Assembly: GCF_002109325.1 (NCBI RefSeq)
Contig: NZ_CP015348.1
Location: 2,667,501 to 2,731,500 of the forward strand
Source of the DNA: Sporosarcina ureae
GTDB lineage: Bacteria; Bacillota; Bacilli; Bacillales_A; Planococcaceae
Reading direction: 5' to 3'
Length of the DNA stretch: 64,000 bases
The position numbers and the translations under genes are program-made. Shown in pieces: positions 57,487 through 64,000 of the stretch. Position 1 is the stretch's first letter, and each line of letters begins with the position of its first letter. The notes beneath the pieces were generated by a model. It saw only the letters and a program-made list of their open reading frames with translations. It was not told the DNA's origin and did no database searches.

Positions 57487-57545
57487 CATCAACGTATAAA
57501 AAACTAACTTGTATATGACAGTAAGTAATAAAGGATGAGTTATGA

Positions 57546-58643
57546 GTGACTAAAGTAGCAGTATTCAGCAATATGTATCCTTCCGCAGAGCATCCTACCT
57601 ATGGAATCTTTGTTAAAAACCAAGTGGAACAATTAAAAAGTAATGGAGTAGATGTTAAAGTCATCGCCATTCATGATCCGGGTAAAGGAAAGATCGGGAA
57701 AGTAATCAACTATCTATCATGGGGAATGCGATCCCTTCTATATGTAATGCAACATAAACGCACGATTAATATCACGCATGCACATTACGCGTTTCCGACT
57801 GGAATGGTTTCATTAATCGCAAAGAAATTATGTAAAATGCCTTATGTTGTCACAGTTCACGGTGGAGATCTAGATAAAATGGCTAAGAAGAGTACGAGAA
57901 TCGCGAGTTTTACTAAACGTATTTTACAAGAATCCTCAGCCGTTATTACAGTAGGGGAGAAGTTGCGAAGTGACGTGATCAATGACTATGGCATTTCACC
58001 GGATAAAGTGGAAGTCATGAGCATGGGTGTCGATACGAGTATTTTTAAACCGATGGGTCAGGAAGAAGTTCGTCTTCTATTAGATGTACCATTGAATGAA
58101 CGTGTAATACTGTTTGTTGGGAACGTCATCGAAGCGAAGGGTGTCGTGGAATTAATAGATGCATTTGAGAAATTACAAGAAACAAAGAATGATCTCCTTC
58201 TATATATAGTAGGTTCACAAAAGGATCAGCGCTTCGCGACGGAAGTGAAGAATAAAGTTATTAATAATGCGGATATCCGTTTTAAAGAACCAGTGAGTCA
58301 AACCGAGCTGGCGAAATGGATGTCAGCTGCAGATATACTTGTTCTACCGTCCTATCATGAAGGTTTTGGATTGGTAGCACTCGAAGCTCTTGCGTCAGGA
58401 GCCAAAGTCGTCGCAACAAATGTTGGCGGTCTTCCTTATTTATTGAAAGATGATGTGGGAACTCTCGTTGAACCGCATAATGCACAAGCTTTAGCTGCTG
58501 GACTCGAAGAAGCACTTGCGAATGAAGTGACGAGAGAGCAGCATGAAGTTACGCAACAAGTGATTCAGCAACATTCTTCAAAAGTAATCGTCAAAAGGTT
58601 GAACGATATCTATGAACAGAATGGAAAGGGTCCTTCCAAATGA
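57546..58643 (+). CDS. Family 4 glycosyltransferase
   Basis: 365 residues, GT-B fold. N-terminal domain starts TKVAVFSNMYPSAEHPTYGI; HGGDLDKMAKK lies in the acceptor half; the C-terminal donor domain has the EX7E motif in LPSYHEGFGLVALEALASG and VVATNVGGLPYLL. It transfers an activated sugar to a lipid-linked or polysaccharide acceptor at the cytoplasmic membrane; specificity unknown. The GTG follows AAAGGATGA. It overlaps the flippase gene by 4 bp (ATGA). Confidence 0.9.
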   Translation: MTKVAVFSNMYPSAEHPTYGIFVKNQVEQLKSNGVDVKVIAIHDPGKGKIGKVINYLSWGMRSLLYVMQHKRTINITHAHYAFPTGMVSLIAKKLCKMPYVVTVHGGDLDKMAKKSTRIASFTKRILQESSAVITVGEKLRSDVINDYGISPDKVEVMSMGVDTSIFKPMGQEEVRLLLDVPLNERVILFVGNVIEAKGVVELIDAFEKLQETKNDLLLYIVGSQKDQRFATEVKNKVINNADIRFKEPVSQTELAKWMSAADILVLPSYHEGFGLVALEALASGAKVVATNVGGLPYLLKDDVGTLVEPHNAQALAAGLEEALANEVTREQHEVTQQVIQQHSSKVIVKRLNDIYEQNGKGPSK

Positions 58644-59914
58644 GTAAATTATTCAAGATCATCGGTGGGGTTGCCATTATCAATATTGTGGCAAGACTAT
58701 TCGGTTTCGGTCGAGAAGTCGTCATCGGCAGACAGTATGGTACGTCTACAGTGGCGGACGCCATTGCGACAGCCTATACTATTCCGAACTTTATTTATCT
58801 AGTACTAGGTGGAGCATTGACGACTGCATTTATATCAGTCTATCATTCCTCCAAGATGGACAAGCCGTTATTTGTCCGCAAGGCGTTTACGACGGTTGTA
58901 TTAAGCGCTACGCTCGTCACGGTAGTTATTATCGCATTGACGAATCCGATTTTGCACCTGTTCTTCAAAGAATTAAGTGAAGAAGACTATACATTGGTAC
59001 GGAATCTTTTCCTCTGGATGATGCCATCTTCCATCGTACTGGTCATGTCTACTTGGATGAGCGGATTATTGAACATCAATGATCGCTTTCAGTTGTCGAG
59101 TTTAGCGATCTTATTGTATAACGCGACGTTCGTCAGCATAGGTTTTGCCTTGACGAAATGGCTTGGGCCTGAATCATACGGTGTGGGAGCGATGGTGAGT
59201 GCCGTTTTGATGGGTTTATTCCTTTACTGGGGAATCAAACGTGCAGACCTGTCTTCACTGAAGCCTTCATTCGGCATGCCAACGGATATTAAGAGAATGT
59301 GGTGGCTGGCATTACCGATTTTATTTGGTGGCGCGTCACTGCAGTTCTATTTCGTCATTCATCGGATCGCGGCAGGTGGACTGGGCGAAGGTGCGATTTC
59401 GTCCATTAACTATGCATCCAAATTAACAGGCTTCCCACAAGCAATCCTTATGACGGCTGTTACAACAGTCATCTATCCCATGCTCGCAAAGAAAGAAGGC
59501 GAAGGGGATACGGGTATGATTAAGAAGCTCTACAAAAAAGGTATGCTGTACATGGTCGTGCTGTTAGTACCTACTACCGTGTTCTGCTACATCTTTGCTG
59601 AGCCGTTGATCAAGTTGGTATTCGGCTTCGATGAAAAATCCATCATGCTAACTGTGCCGGTGTTTAAAGTATTTGCTTTGTCGATGTTCTTCTTGGCGGC
59701 CAATACGTACATCACTCGTTTCTACTATGCAAAGGGCAACTCCATTATGCCGATTATCTTTAGTTTGATTAGTGTGTTTGGTATTAATATCGGGATCATC
59801 TATGCATTCGTCGATCAGATCGGCGCACAGGCCATTGCCTATGGTACGGTAATTAGTGCCGCAGTCAACTTCCTGTTGCTTGCAAGCTATGCTCGATTTA
59901 AATGGAAATTGTAA
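58640..59914 (+). CDS. MurJ/MviN-like lipid-linked glycan flippase
   Basis: 424 residues with about 12 membrane helices. The N-terminus (LFGFGREVVIGRQYGTSTVA, then AYTIPNFIYLVLGGALTTAF) matches the MurJ/MATE-related flippase family; it is shorter than typical MurJ (about 510 residues, 14 helices), so a polysaccharide-intermediate flippase is as likely as lipid II export. Translationally coupled to the glycosyltransferase, so they probably serve one glycan. Confidence 0.85.
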   Translation: MSKLFKIIGGVAIINIVARLFGFGREVVIGRQYGTSTVADAIATAYTIPNFIYLVLGGALTTAFISVYHSSKMDKPLFVRKAFTTVVLSATLVTVVIIALTNPILHLFFKELSEEDYTLVRNLFLWMMPSSIVLVMSTWMSGLLNINDRFQLSSLAILLYNATFVSIGFALTKWLGPESYGVGAMVSAVLMGLFLYWGIKRADLSSLKPSFGMPTDIKRMWWLALPILFGGASLQFYFVIHRIAAGGLGEGAISSINYASKLTGFPQAILMTAVTTVIYPMLAKKEGEGDTGMIKKLYKKGMLYMVVLLVPTTVFCYIFAEPLIKLVFGFDEKSIMLTVPVFKVFALSMFFLAANTYITRFYYAKGNSIMPIIFSLISVFGINIGIIYAFVDQIGAQAIAYGTVISAAVNFLLLASYARFKWKL

Positions 59915-59920
59915 TGACAG

Positions 59921-59962
59921 AAAAAAGCTTGCGCTCAGTAAGTTGAGTGGAAGCTTTTTTGT
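59921..59962 (+). terminator. Terminator of the glycosyltransferase-flippase operon
   Basis: AAAAAGCTTGCGCTCAG pairs imperfectly with TTGAGTGGAAGCTTTTT, then Ts. Confidence 0.75.
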
Positions 59963-60096
59963 GGTTTTTGGCTTGTGTTTCCGTAAAAATCGGCATAGAA
60001 TTATGGTTCTTGCACATGCTTATGCGGGTCCAGAAAGCAGATACGCACTATTTTCGATGCCAAAACTGACTCGAGCGATGAACCCAATGAAATGAT

Positions 60097-61689
60097 TTAC
60101 AGCATAAAGAAGTTATCTTCACCGATCTTTTCATACAGACCACTTCGTTTGAACAGGCTGACTTTCTCTGGAGGCACTCTTTTGAAGATTAGTCGCTTTT
60201 TCTGTCGTTTCGCTTCGTCGAGCATGGCAGAAAGGGCTGCTTCGCCTGTTGCGTCAATGGCTGTTAGATTTTTCATGTCTAAAATGATCGTCTTCTGCTC
60301 AAGATTCAATAGTTCAGGATATCGATCTTCGAAATGTTTCGCTGTACCGAAGAACAGGGGACCCGAGATTTTGAATTTGATCAGCTCGGATTCATTTTCT
60401 GTAGACAACTTGAACTTTTCGACGTCGGTCAGTTTACTCTTTTTAATATCCAACGAACCACTCATCTTGCGTAAGAACGACAGGGCAGCGAGTAAAATCC
60501 CGACTTCGACTGCGATTGTTAGATTCACGAATATCGTCAACAAGAAAGTCGTCAGTAACACAATTGAATCTCCTGAGCGTAACGAAGCGATCTGGACGAA
60601 TGCTTTACGTGAACTCATATTCCATGCGACAAACATCAAAATCGGTGCCATGGCAGCTAGCGGTATATAAGATGCGTAAGGTGCAAATAGTAATAAGAAT
60701 GCTAATACAAATAAACTTTGTACGACGCCTGATATCGGACTGACTGCTCCTGAACCGATATTTGTGGCGGTACGAGCGATAGCACCTGTAGCTGGGATTC
60801 CACCGAATAACGGCGTAATAATATTCGCGATCCCTTGGCCAAATAATTCTTTCTTGGAATCATGCTTAGGAACTTTGCTTTTCATTCCATCTGCAACGAC
60901 TGCGGAGAGCAAGGACTCAATCGCACCGAGTGCAGCAATGATTAAAGCGGGTTGCCATAGATTGACCAGTTTAGTAAATGTAATCTCGGGAAAATGAAAA
61001 CTAGGCAAATGTTGCGGAATGCCGCCGTATGCTGTACCGATTGTTTCCACCTTACCTGGGAAGAACCATATCGAGCAGATCGTAGGAACTAGCAACGCAA
61101 TGAGTAACAATGGAACCTTAGGAGCAATCTTCGGTAAAGTGAAGATGACGACCAAACCAATTACGGCAGTCAAGATGCTAAATGTGTTGATGGTATGAAA
61201 ATTATGAGCGATTTCCATCATGCTTTCATGGAAGAACTCTTTTTTCTCAACACCTGTTAATCCAAAGAAGTTTTGGAATTGGCCAGTGAATATAATGACT
61301 GCTATCCCAGCGGTGAATCCTATCGTCACTGATCGCGGAACGAAATGAATGAGATTACTGACACCGAGAAAGCTCATGATGACGAGGAGAATACCAGCGA
61401 GAAATCCAGCAATCAAAAGATCTTCATAACCATATTGCAGTACGATAGCTAGTAATATAGGAATGAATGCACCTGTAGGACCTGCAATTTGGTAACGTGA
61501 ACCACCTAACAAGGCGACTAGAAGACCTGCGATGATCGTAGTATACAGTCCGTATTCAGGTTTTACACCGGAAGCAATAGCAAAAGCCATCCCAAGCGGA
61601 ATGGCTACAATTCCAACAGTAATCCCTGCAATTAGATCCTGCCGGAAGCCCGCTGCATTATAATTAAGATAACGTTGATCTTTGAACAT
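60097..61689 (-). CDS. SulP-family anion transporter with STAS domain
   Basis: 530 residues. About 12-14 membrane helices (SulP signature LRQDLIAGITVGIVAIPLG-like start and YGLYTTIIAGLLVALLGGS) and a C-terminal STAS domain (about 420-525, ILDMKNLTAIDATGEAAL). Family members carry sulphate, bicarbonate or dicarboxylates; this one is unassigned. Monocistronic with its own sigma-A promoter. Confidence 0.92.
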   Translation of the reverse strand: MFKDQRYLNYNAAGFRQDLIAGITVGIVAIPLGMAFAIASGVKPEYGLYTTIIAGLLVALLGGSRYQIAGPTGAFIPILLAIVLQYGYEDLLIAGFLAGILLVIMSFLGVSNLIHFVPRSVTIGFTAGIAVIIFTGQFQNFFGLTGVEKKEFFHESMMEIAHNFHTINTFSILTAVIGLVVIFTLPKIAPKVPLLLIALLVPTICSIWFFPGKVETIGTAYGGIPQHLPSFHFPEITFTKLVNLWQPALIIAALGAIESLLSAVVADGMKSKVPKHDSKKELFGQGIANIITPLFGGIPATGAIARTATNIGSGAVSPISGVVQSLFVLAFLLLFAPYASYIPLAAMAPILMFVAWNMSSRKAFVQIASLRSGDSIVLLTTFLLTIFVNLTIAVEVGILLAALSFLRKMSGSLDIKKSKLTDVEKFKLSTENESELIKFKISGPLFFGTAKHFEDRYPELLNLEQKTIILDMKNLTAIDATGEAALSAMLDEAKRQKKRLIFKRVPPEKVSLFKRSGLYEKIGEDNFFML

Positions 61690-61732
61690 AATTGTTCACT
61701 TCTTCCATTTGTAGAGTATATATACATCTTCT

Positions 61733-61761
61733 ATTATACCGTATGCATAGGGCCTATACAA
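61733..61761 (-). promoter_or_regulatory. Sigma-A promoter of the SulP gene
   Basis: Minus strand TTGTAT-N17-TATAAT, 44 bp before the start. Confidence 0.65.
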
Positions 61762-61836
61762 GGTGTGCATAAAGTGAAAGCGTTAGAAACAACCAACGTC
61801 AGATGAAGATATTGGCAATCTGAATAATTGAACAGA

Positions 61837-61863
61837 ATATAGTTTAATGTTAAACTATATAAT
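61837..61863 (+). promoter_or_regulatory. Perfect palindromic operator at the SDR promoter
   Basis: ATATAGTTTAA (61837-61847) and TTAAACTATAT (61850-61860) are perfect complements around TG, and the right arm overlaps a TATAAT -10 (61858-61863). It is a strong operator for an unknown, probably MarR-like repressor. Confidence 0.6.
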
Positions 61864-61891
61864 AGTAACAACAATAAAGGAGAGATATAGT

Positions 61892-62629
61892 ATGGGCAGA
61901 TTACAAGACAAAGTAGCATTCATTACAGGTGGAGCATCCGGTATGGGTGAAATGATGGTAAAGCAATTCACGACAGAAGGTGCTAAAGTAATTGCAGCTG
62001 ACATCAATACAGCAGCGCTCGAAGAAAAGTGGGGCGGTCAGGACAATATTTTCACTATCAAATTGAATGTAACTGAAGATGCAGAGTGGGAAGACGCAAT
62101 GAAAAAAGCAGTCGATCACTTCGGCAAAATTGATATTCTTGTGAATAATGCTGGTATCTCAACTGAAAAAACTGTGGATCAGATCACGATTGAAGATTGG
62201 CGCAGACTTTCAGATATCAACAGCTTCGGTACATTCTTAGGTATGAAGCATGCGTCGAAATATATGACAGAAGCGAAAAAAGGTTCAATCGTTAATATTT
62301 CTTCATATACAGCTTTAATCGGTATGGGCTTGAATCCATACTCTGCTTCTAAAGGTGCAGTACGTGCGATCTCTAAAGCGGCGGCAGCGGAATATGGACA
62401 TGCAGGTATCCGTGTGAACACAGTATTCCCAGGAGTTATCCAAACACCAATGGTTGCGAATCTTGAAGATTCTAAAGCACAGTTGGACATGTTGATTAAA
62501 ATGACTCCATTGCAACGTTTGGGTCAACCGGAAGATGTGGGGAATGCAGTACTATTCTTGGCATCAGATGAAGCGTCTTATATTACGGGCGCAGAACTAG
62601 TAATTGATGGCGGATATTCTGCACGATAA
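61892..62629 (+). CDS. Short-chain dehydrogenase/reductase (SDR)
   Basis: 245 residues, classical SDR. NAD(P)-binding TGGASGMGE at the N-terminus, NNAGIS near 86, catalytic Ser in VNISSYTAL and Tyr/Lys in YSASKGA near 150; C-terminal LVIDGGYSAR. The family oxidises or reduces alcohols and ketones; the substrate cannot be read from sequence. ATG at 61892 follows AAAGGAGAG; the longer frame upstream would run through the operator. Confidence 0.9.
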   Translation: MGRLQDKVAFITGGASGMGEMMVKQFTTEGAKVIAADINTAALEEKWGGQDNIFTIKLNVTEDAEWEDAMKKAVDHFGKIDILVNNAGISTEKTVDQITIEDWRRLSDINSFGTFLGMKHASKYMTEAKKGSIVNISSYTALIGMGLNPYSASKGAVRAISKAAAAEYGHAGIRVNTVFPGVIQTPMVANLEDSKAQLDMLIKMTPLQRLGQPEDVGNAVLFLASDEASYITGAELVIDGGYSAR

Positions 62630-62639
62630 TTAAACAACA

Positions 62640-62690
62640 AAAACGGGTTGTCCTACAAGTCATTATGACTTACAGGACAACCCGTTTTTC
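62640..62690. terminator. Bidirectional terminator
   Basis: AAAAACGGGTTGTCCT pairs with AGGACAACCCGTTTTT between convergent genes. Confidence 0.9.
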
Positions 62691-62695
62691 ATTGA

Positions 62696-63430
62696 TTATT
62701 TCACATCTATAAAGCGTTTAAAGCCCATGAAGTGTGAGCTCCAATAAGAAGAATCTAGTGAAGCGATTTCAATTTCTTTCGTACCCGCATGAATGAACTT
62801 ATTGTCTCCAAGATAAATACCGATATGTGAGATACCTGGTCGATATGTATTTTCAAAGAATAATAAATCGCCAACAACCGGATCTTTGATGAATACTGAA
62901 CGGTTAAAGAAACCGATTGTATCTTGTCTTGGTACTTTCACGCCTGCTTGGTTGAATGCATAATAGATGAACCCGCTGCAATCGAATCCTGCTGGAGTAA
63001 CGCCTGCCCATACATAAGGAGTTCCTAGTAACGGTTGCGTAAGATCTACTAATTTTTTGCCGAGTGCCTGGTTAGTAGCAGGTAAGCTAGGCTTAACTAC
63101 AGGTAAGTTTGGCTTAACCACAGGGGCGCTTGGTTGAATTACAGGTTTGATTGATGATAGGGAACCATGTAATGAATTAGTAGAAGAAACAGCTTTTGAT
63201 GAATTTACTTTATTTTCTACTATTAGTTTCTGTTTAACTTTGATATCATTAGAAGTGAGAGAATTCAGACGTTTTAGTTCAGTTACCGTAATCTTGTACT
63301 GATTGGAAATCTTGTAAAGAGTTTCTCCTGATTGCACGATATGCGTTTTTGATGCAGCAGCAACGCTACCGACCGATATGCTTGTTGCAAGCATAAGAGA
63401 GGCGATCGCGGCTAGGGCAATTTTCTTCAT
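62696..63430 (-). CDS. LysM-NlpC/P60 peptidoglycan endopeptidase
   Basis: 244 residues. Signal peptide about 1-27; one LysM domain about 30-73 (HIVQSGETLYKISNQYKITV); Ser/Pro linker; NlpC/P60 domain about 130-240 with Cys in GFDCSGFIYYAF and His in SHIGIYLGDNKFIHAG. It cleaves wall stem peptides. ATG at 63430 follows AAAGGAGA; the 19-residue upstream extension is rejected. It is one of three NlpC/P60 genes here but has no clear WalR box. Confidence 0.9.
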   Translation of the reverse strand: MKKIALAAIASLMLATSISVGSVAAASKTHIVQSGETLYKISNQYKITVTELKRLNSLTSNDIKVKQKLIVENKVNSSKAVSSTNSLHGSLSSIKPVIQPSAPVVKPNLPVVKPSLPATNQALGKKLVDLTQPLLGTPYVWAGVTPAGFDCSGFIYYAFNQAGVKVPRQDTIGFFNRSVFIKDPVVGDLLFFENTYRPGISHIGIYLGDNKFIHAGTKEIEIASLDSSYWSSHFMGFKRFIDVK

Positions 63431-63685
63431 TTCGGCGTATCTCCTTTTAGTATAATAGATTTGGTACTTTGTACTGCTGAGTATCATTTCGTTATTAATC
63501 CTATAAACCTATCATACAATACTCTTCTGGATATTAAACGTATCTTTAGACTTATTTTTACGATAAATGTTCAATAGATTGATAGATTTATTATATATGT
63601 AAGTACTACAAAAAATGGTTTCATTATACATTTATAGTATAATAGAACTGTTACTGTCTAATTGAAGTTCTAAGCAGTTTATAAA

Positions 63686-63733
63686 AAAAGCCCATGAAAA
63701 ATCCGCGACTATCCGGATTTTTCAGGGCTTTTC
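63686..63733. terminator. Terminator after the cytochrome oxidase gene
   Basis: AAAAAGCCCATGAAAAATCCG pairs, one bulge, with the complementary arm ending CAGGGCTTTT; serves the minus-strand oxidase gene. Arm shown in part. Confidence 0.7.
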
Positions 63734-63739
63734 TGTTGT

Positions 63740-64000
63740 TTAAGAACGTCCGATTGGCCAGTCAAATGGAATGGATCCAGGAGGAGAGTGCTTAATGATA
63801 TCGATCATCGGTATCGTATATGCGAATAGAATCAATGCGATCGTAATACCAATCCACAAATACCAGTTTTCCAAAATCTTTGGTGTCTTTTCTGCATCTA
63901 TTTCTTCTTCAGCGATAGGGTATTCTTCATAACCACGTGGCGCGAAGAATGCTAACTGAATGAAGATGTAGAACATTAACAGGATACCGATGAATAGAAT
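63740..64000 (-). CDS. Cytochrome c oxidase subunit I, ba3-like, C-terminal end
   Basis: The frame is open to the window edge; only the last 86 residues are visible: a membrane helix (ILFIGILLMFYIFIQLAFFA), a loop EEYPIAEEEIDAEKTPKILE, a last helix and a proline-rich tail SPPGSIPFDWPIG. This resembles the C-terminus of b(o/a)3-type haem-copper oxidase subunit I. No catalytic residues lie in the visible part, so identity rests on general similarity of this tail. Confidence 0.6.
   Translation of the reverse strand: MLFIGILLMFYIFIQLAFFAPRGYEEYPIAEEEIDAEKTPKILENWYLWIGITIALILFAYTIPMIDIIKHSPPGSIPFDWPIGRS

Overview
The window is low-GC Gram-positive chromosomal DNA from the order Bacillales. Strong AGGAGG-type ribosome binding sites, many TTG/GTG starts, a leucine T-box operon, sda and candidate sigma-B and WalR sites all point there. 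The many S-layer-homology (SLH) proteins beside a CsaB-type pyruvyl transferase, plus isocitrate lyase, fit a Sporosarcina-like member of the Planococcaceae. That genus assignment is inference from gene content, not from a marker gene. No rRNA, tRNA, CRISPR array, transposase or prophage was seen.

Layout. 1-8.6 kb: end of an MMPL transporter, then short housekeeping/stress units (FAD oxidoreductase, lipid kinase-like protein, DUF488, YdaT-like, MgtE, YflT-like), most preceded by a candidate sigma-B promoter, and a LysM-3D wall protein behind a WalR box. A decayed fragment of an S-layer gene lies at 5.3 kb. 8.7-17.3 kb: TPR-GGDEF protein, VanZ-like protein, the main S-layer protein candidate, a solitary GltB-like enzyme, an SH3-NlpC/P60 protein and a second YflT-like protein. 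17.5-23.1 kb: a three-gene surface operon with an SLH-VWA protein. 23.3-28.4 kb: lipoprotein, NCS1 permease plus histone-deacetylase-like amidohydrolase, TetR regulator plus paired SMR pumps, and sda with LexA and DnaA sites upstream. 29.1-39.4 kb: ilvD, T-box, ilvBHC-leuABCD. 39.6-49.9 kb: SLH proteins with putative polysaccharide-active domains, an O-antigen-ligase-like polymerase and csaB. 50.1-53.7 kb: LytTR regulator divergent from isocitrate lyase, then a glyoxylate aminotransferase. 54.4-63.4 kb: SLH amidase, SLH-NlpC/P60, a glycosyltransferase-flippase pair, SulP transporter, SDR and LysM-NlpC/P60. The last gene, cut by the window edge, is a cytochrome oxidase subunit I.

How it fits together. 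Eight proteins carry SLH domains. CsaB would make the pyruvylated wall polysaccharide that SLH domains bind, and the neighbouring polymerase-like protein, flippase and glycosyltransferase could help build it. WalR-like boxes precede four of the surface/wall genes, suggesting that S-layer and wall-hydrolase expression are tied to wall homeostasis.

The most unusual non-coding features are three copies of a structured intergenic element whose closing stems differ in sequence but keep pairing, and a seven-unit array phased at exactly 21 bp.
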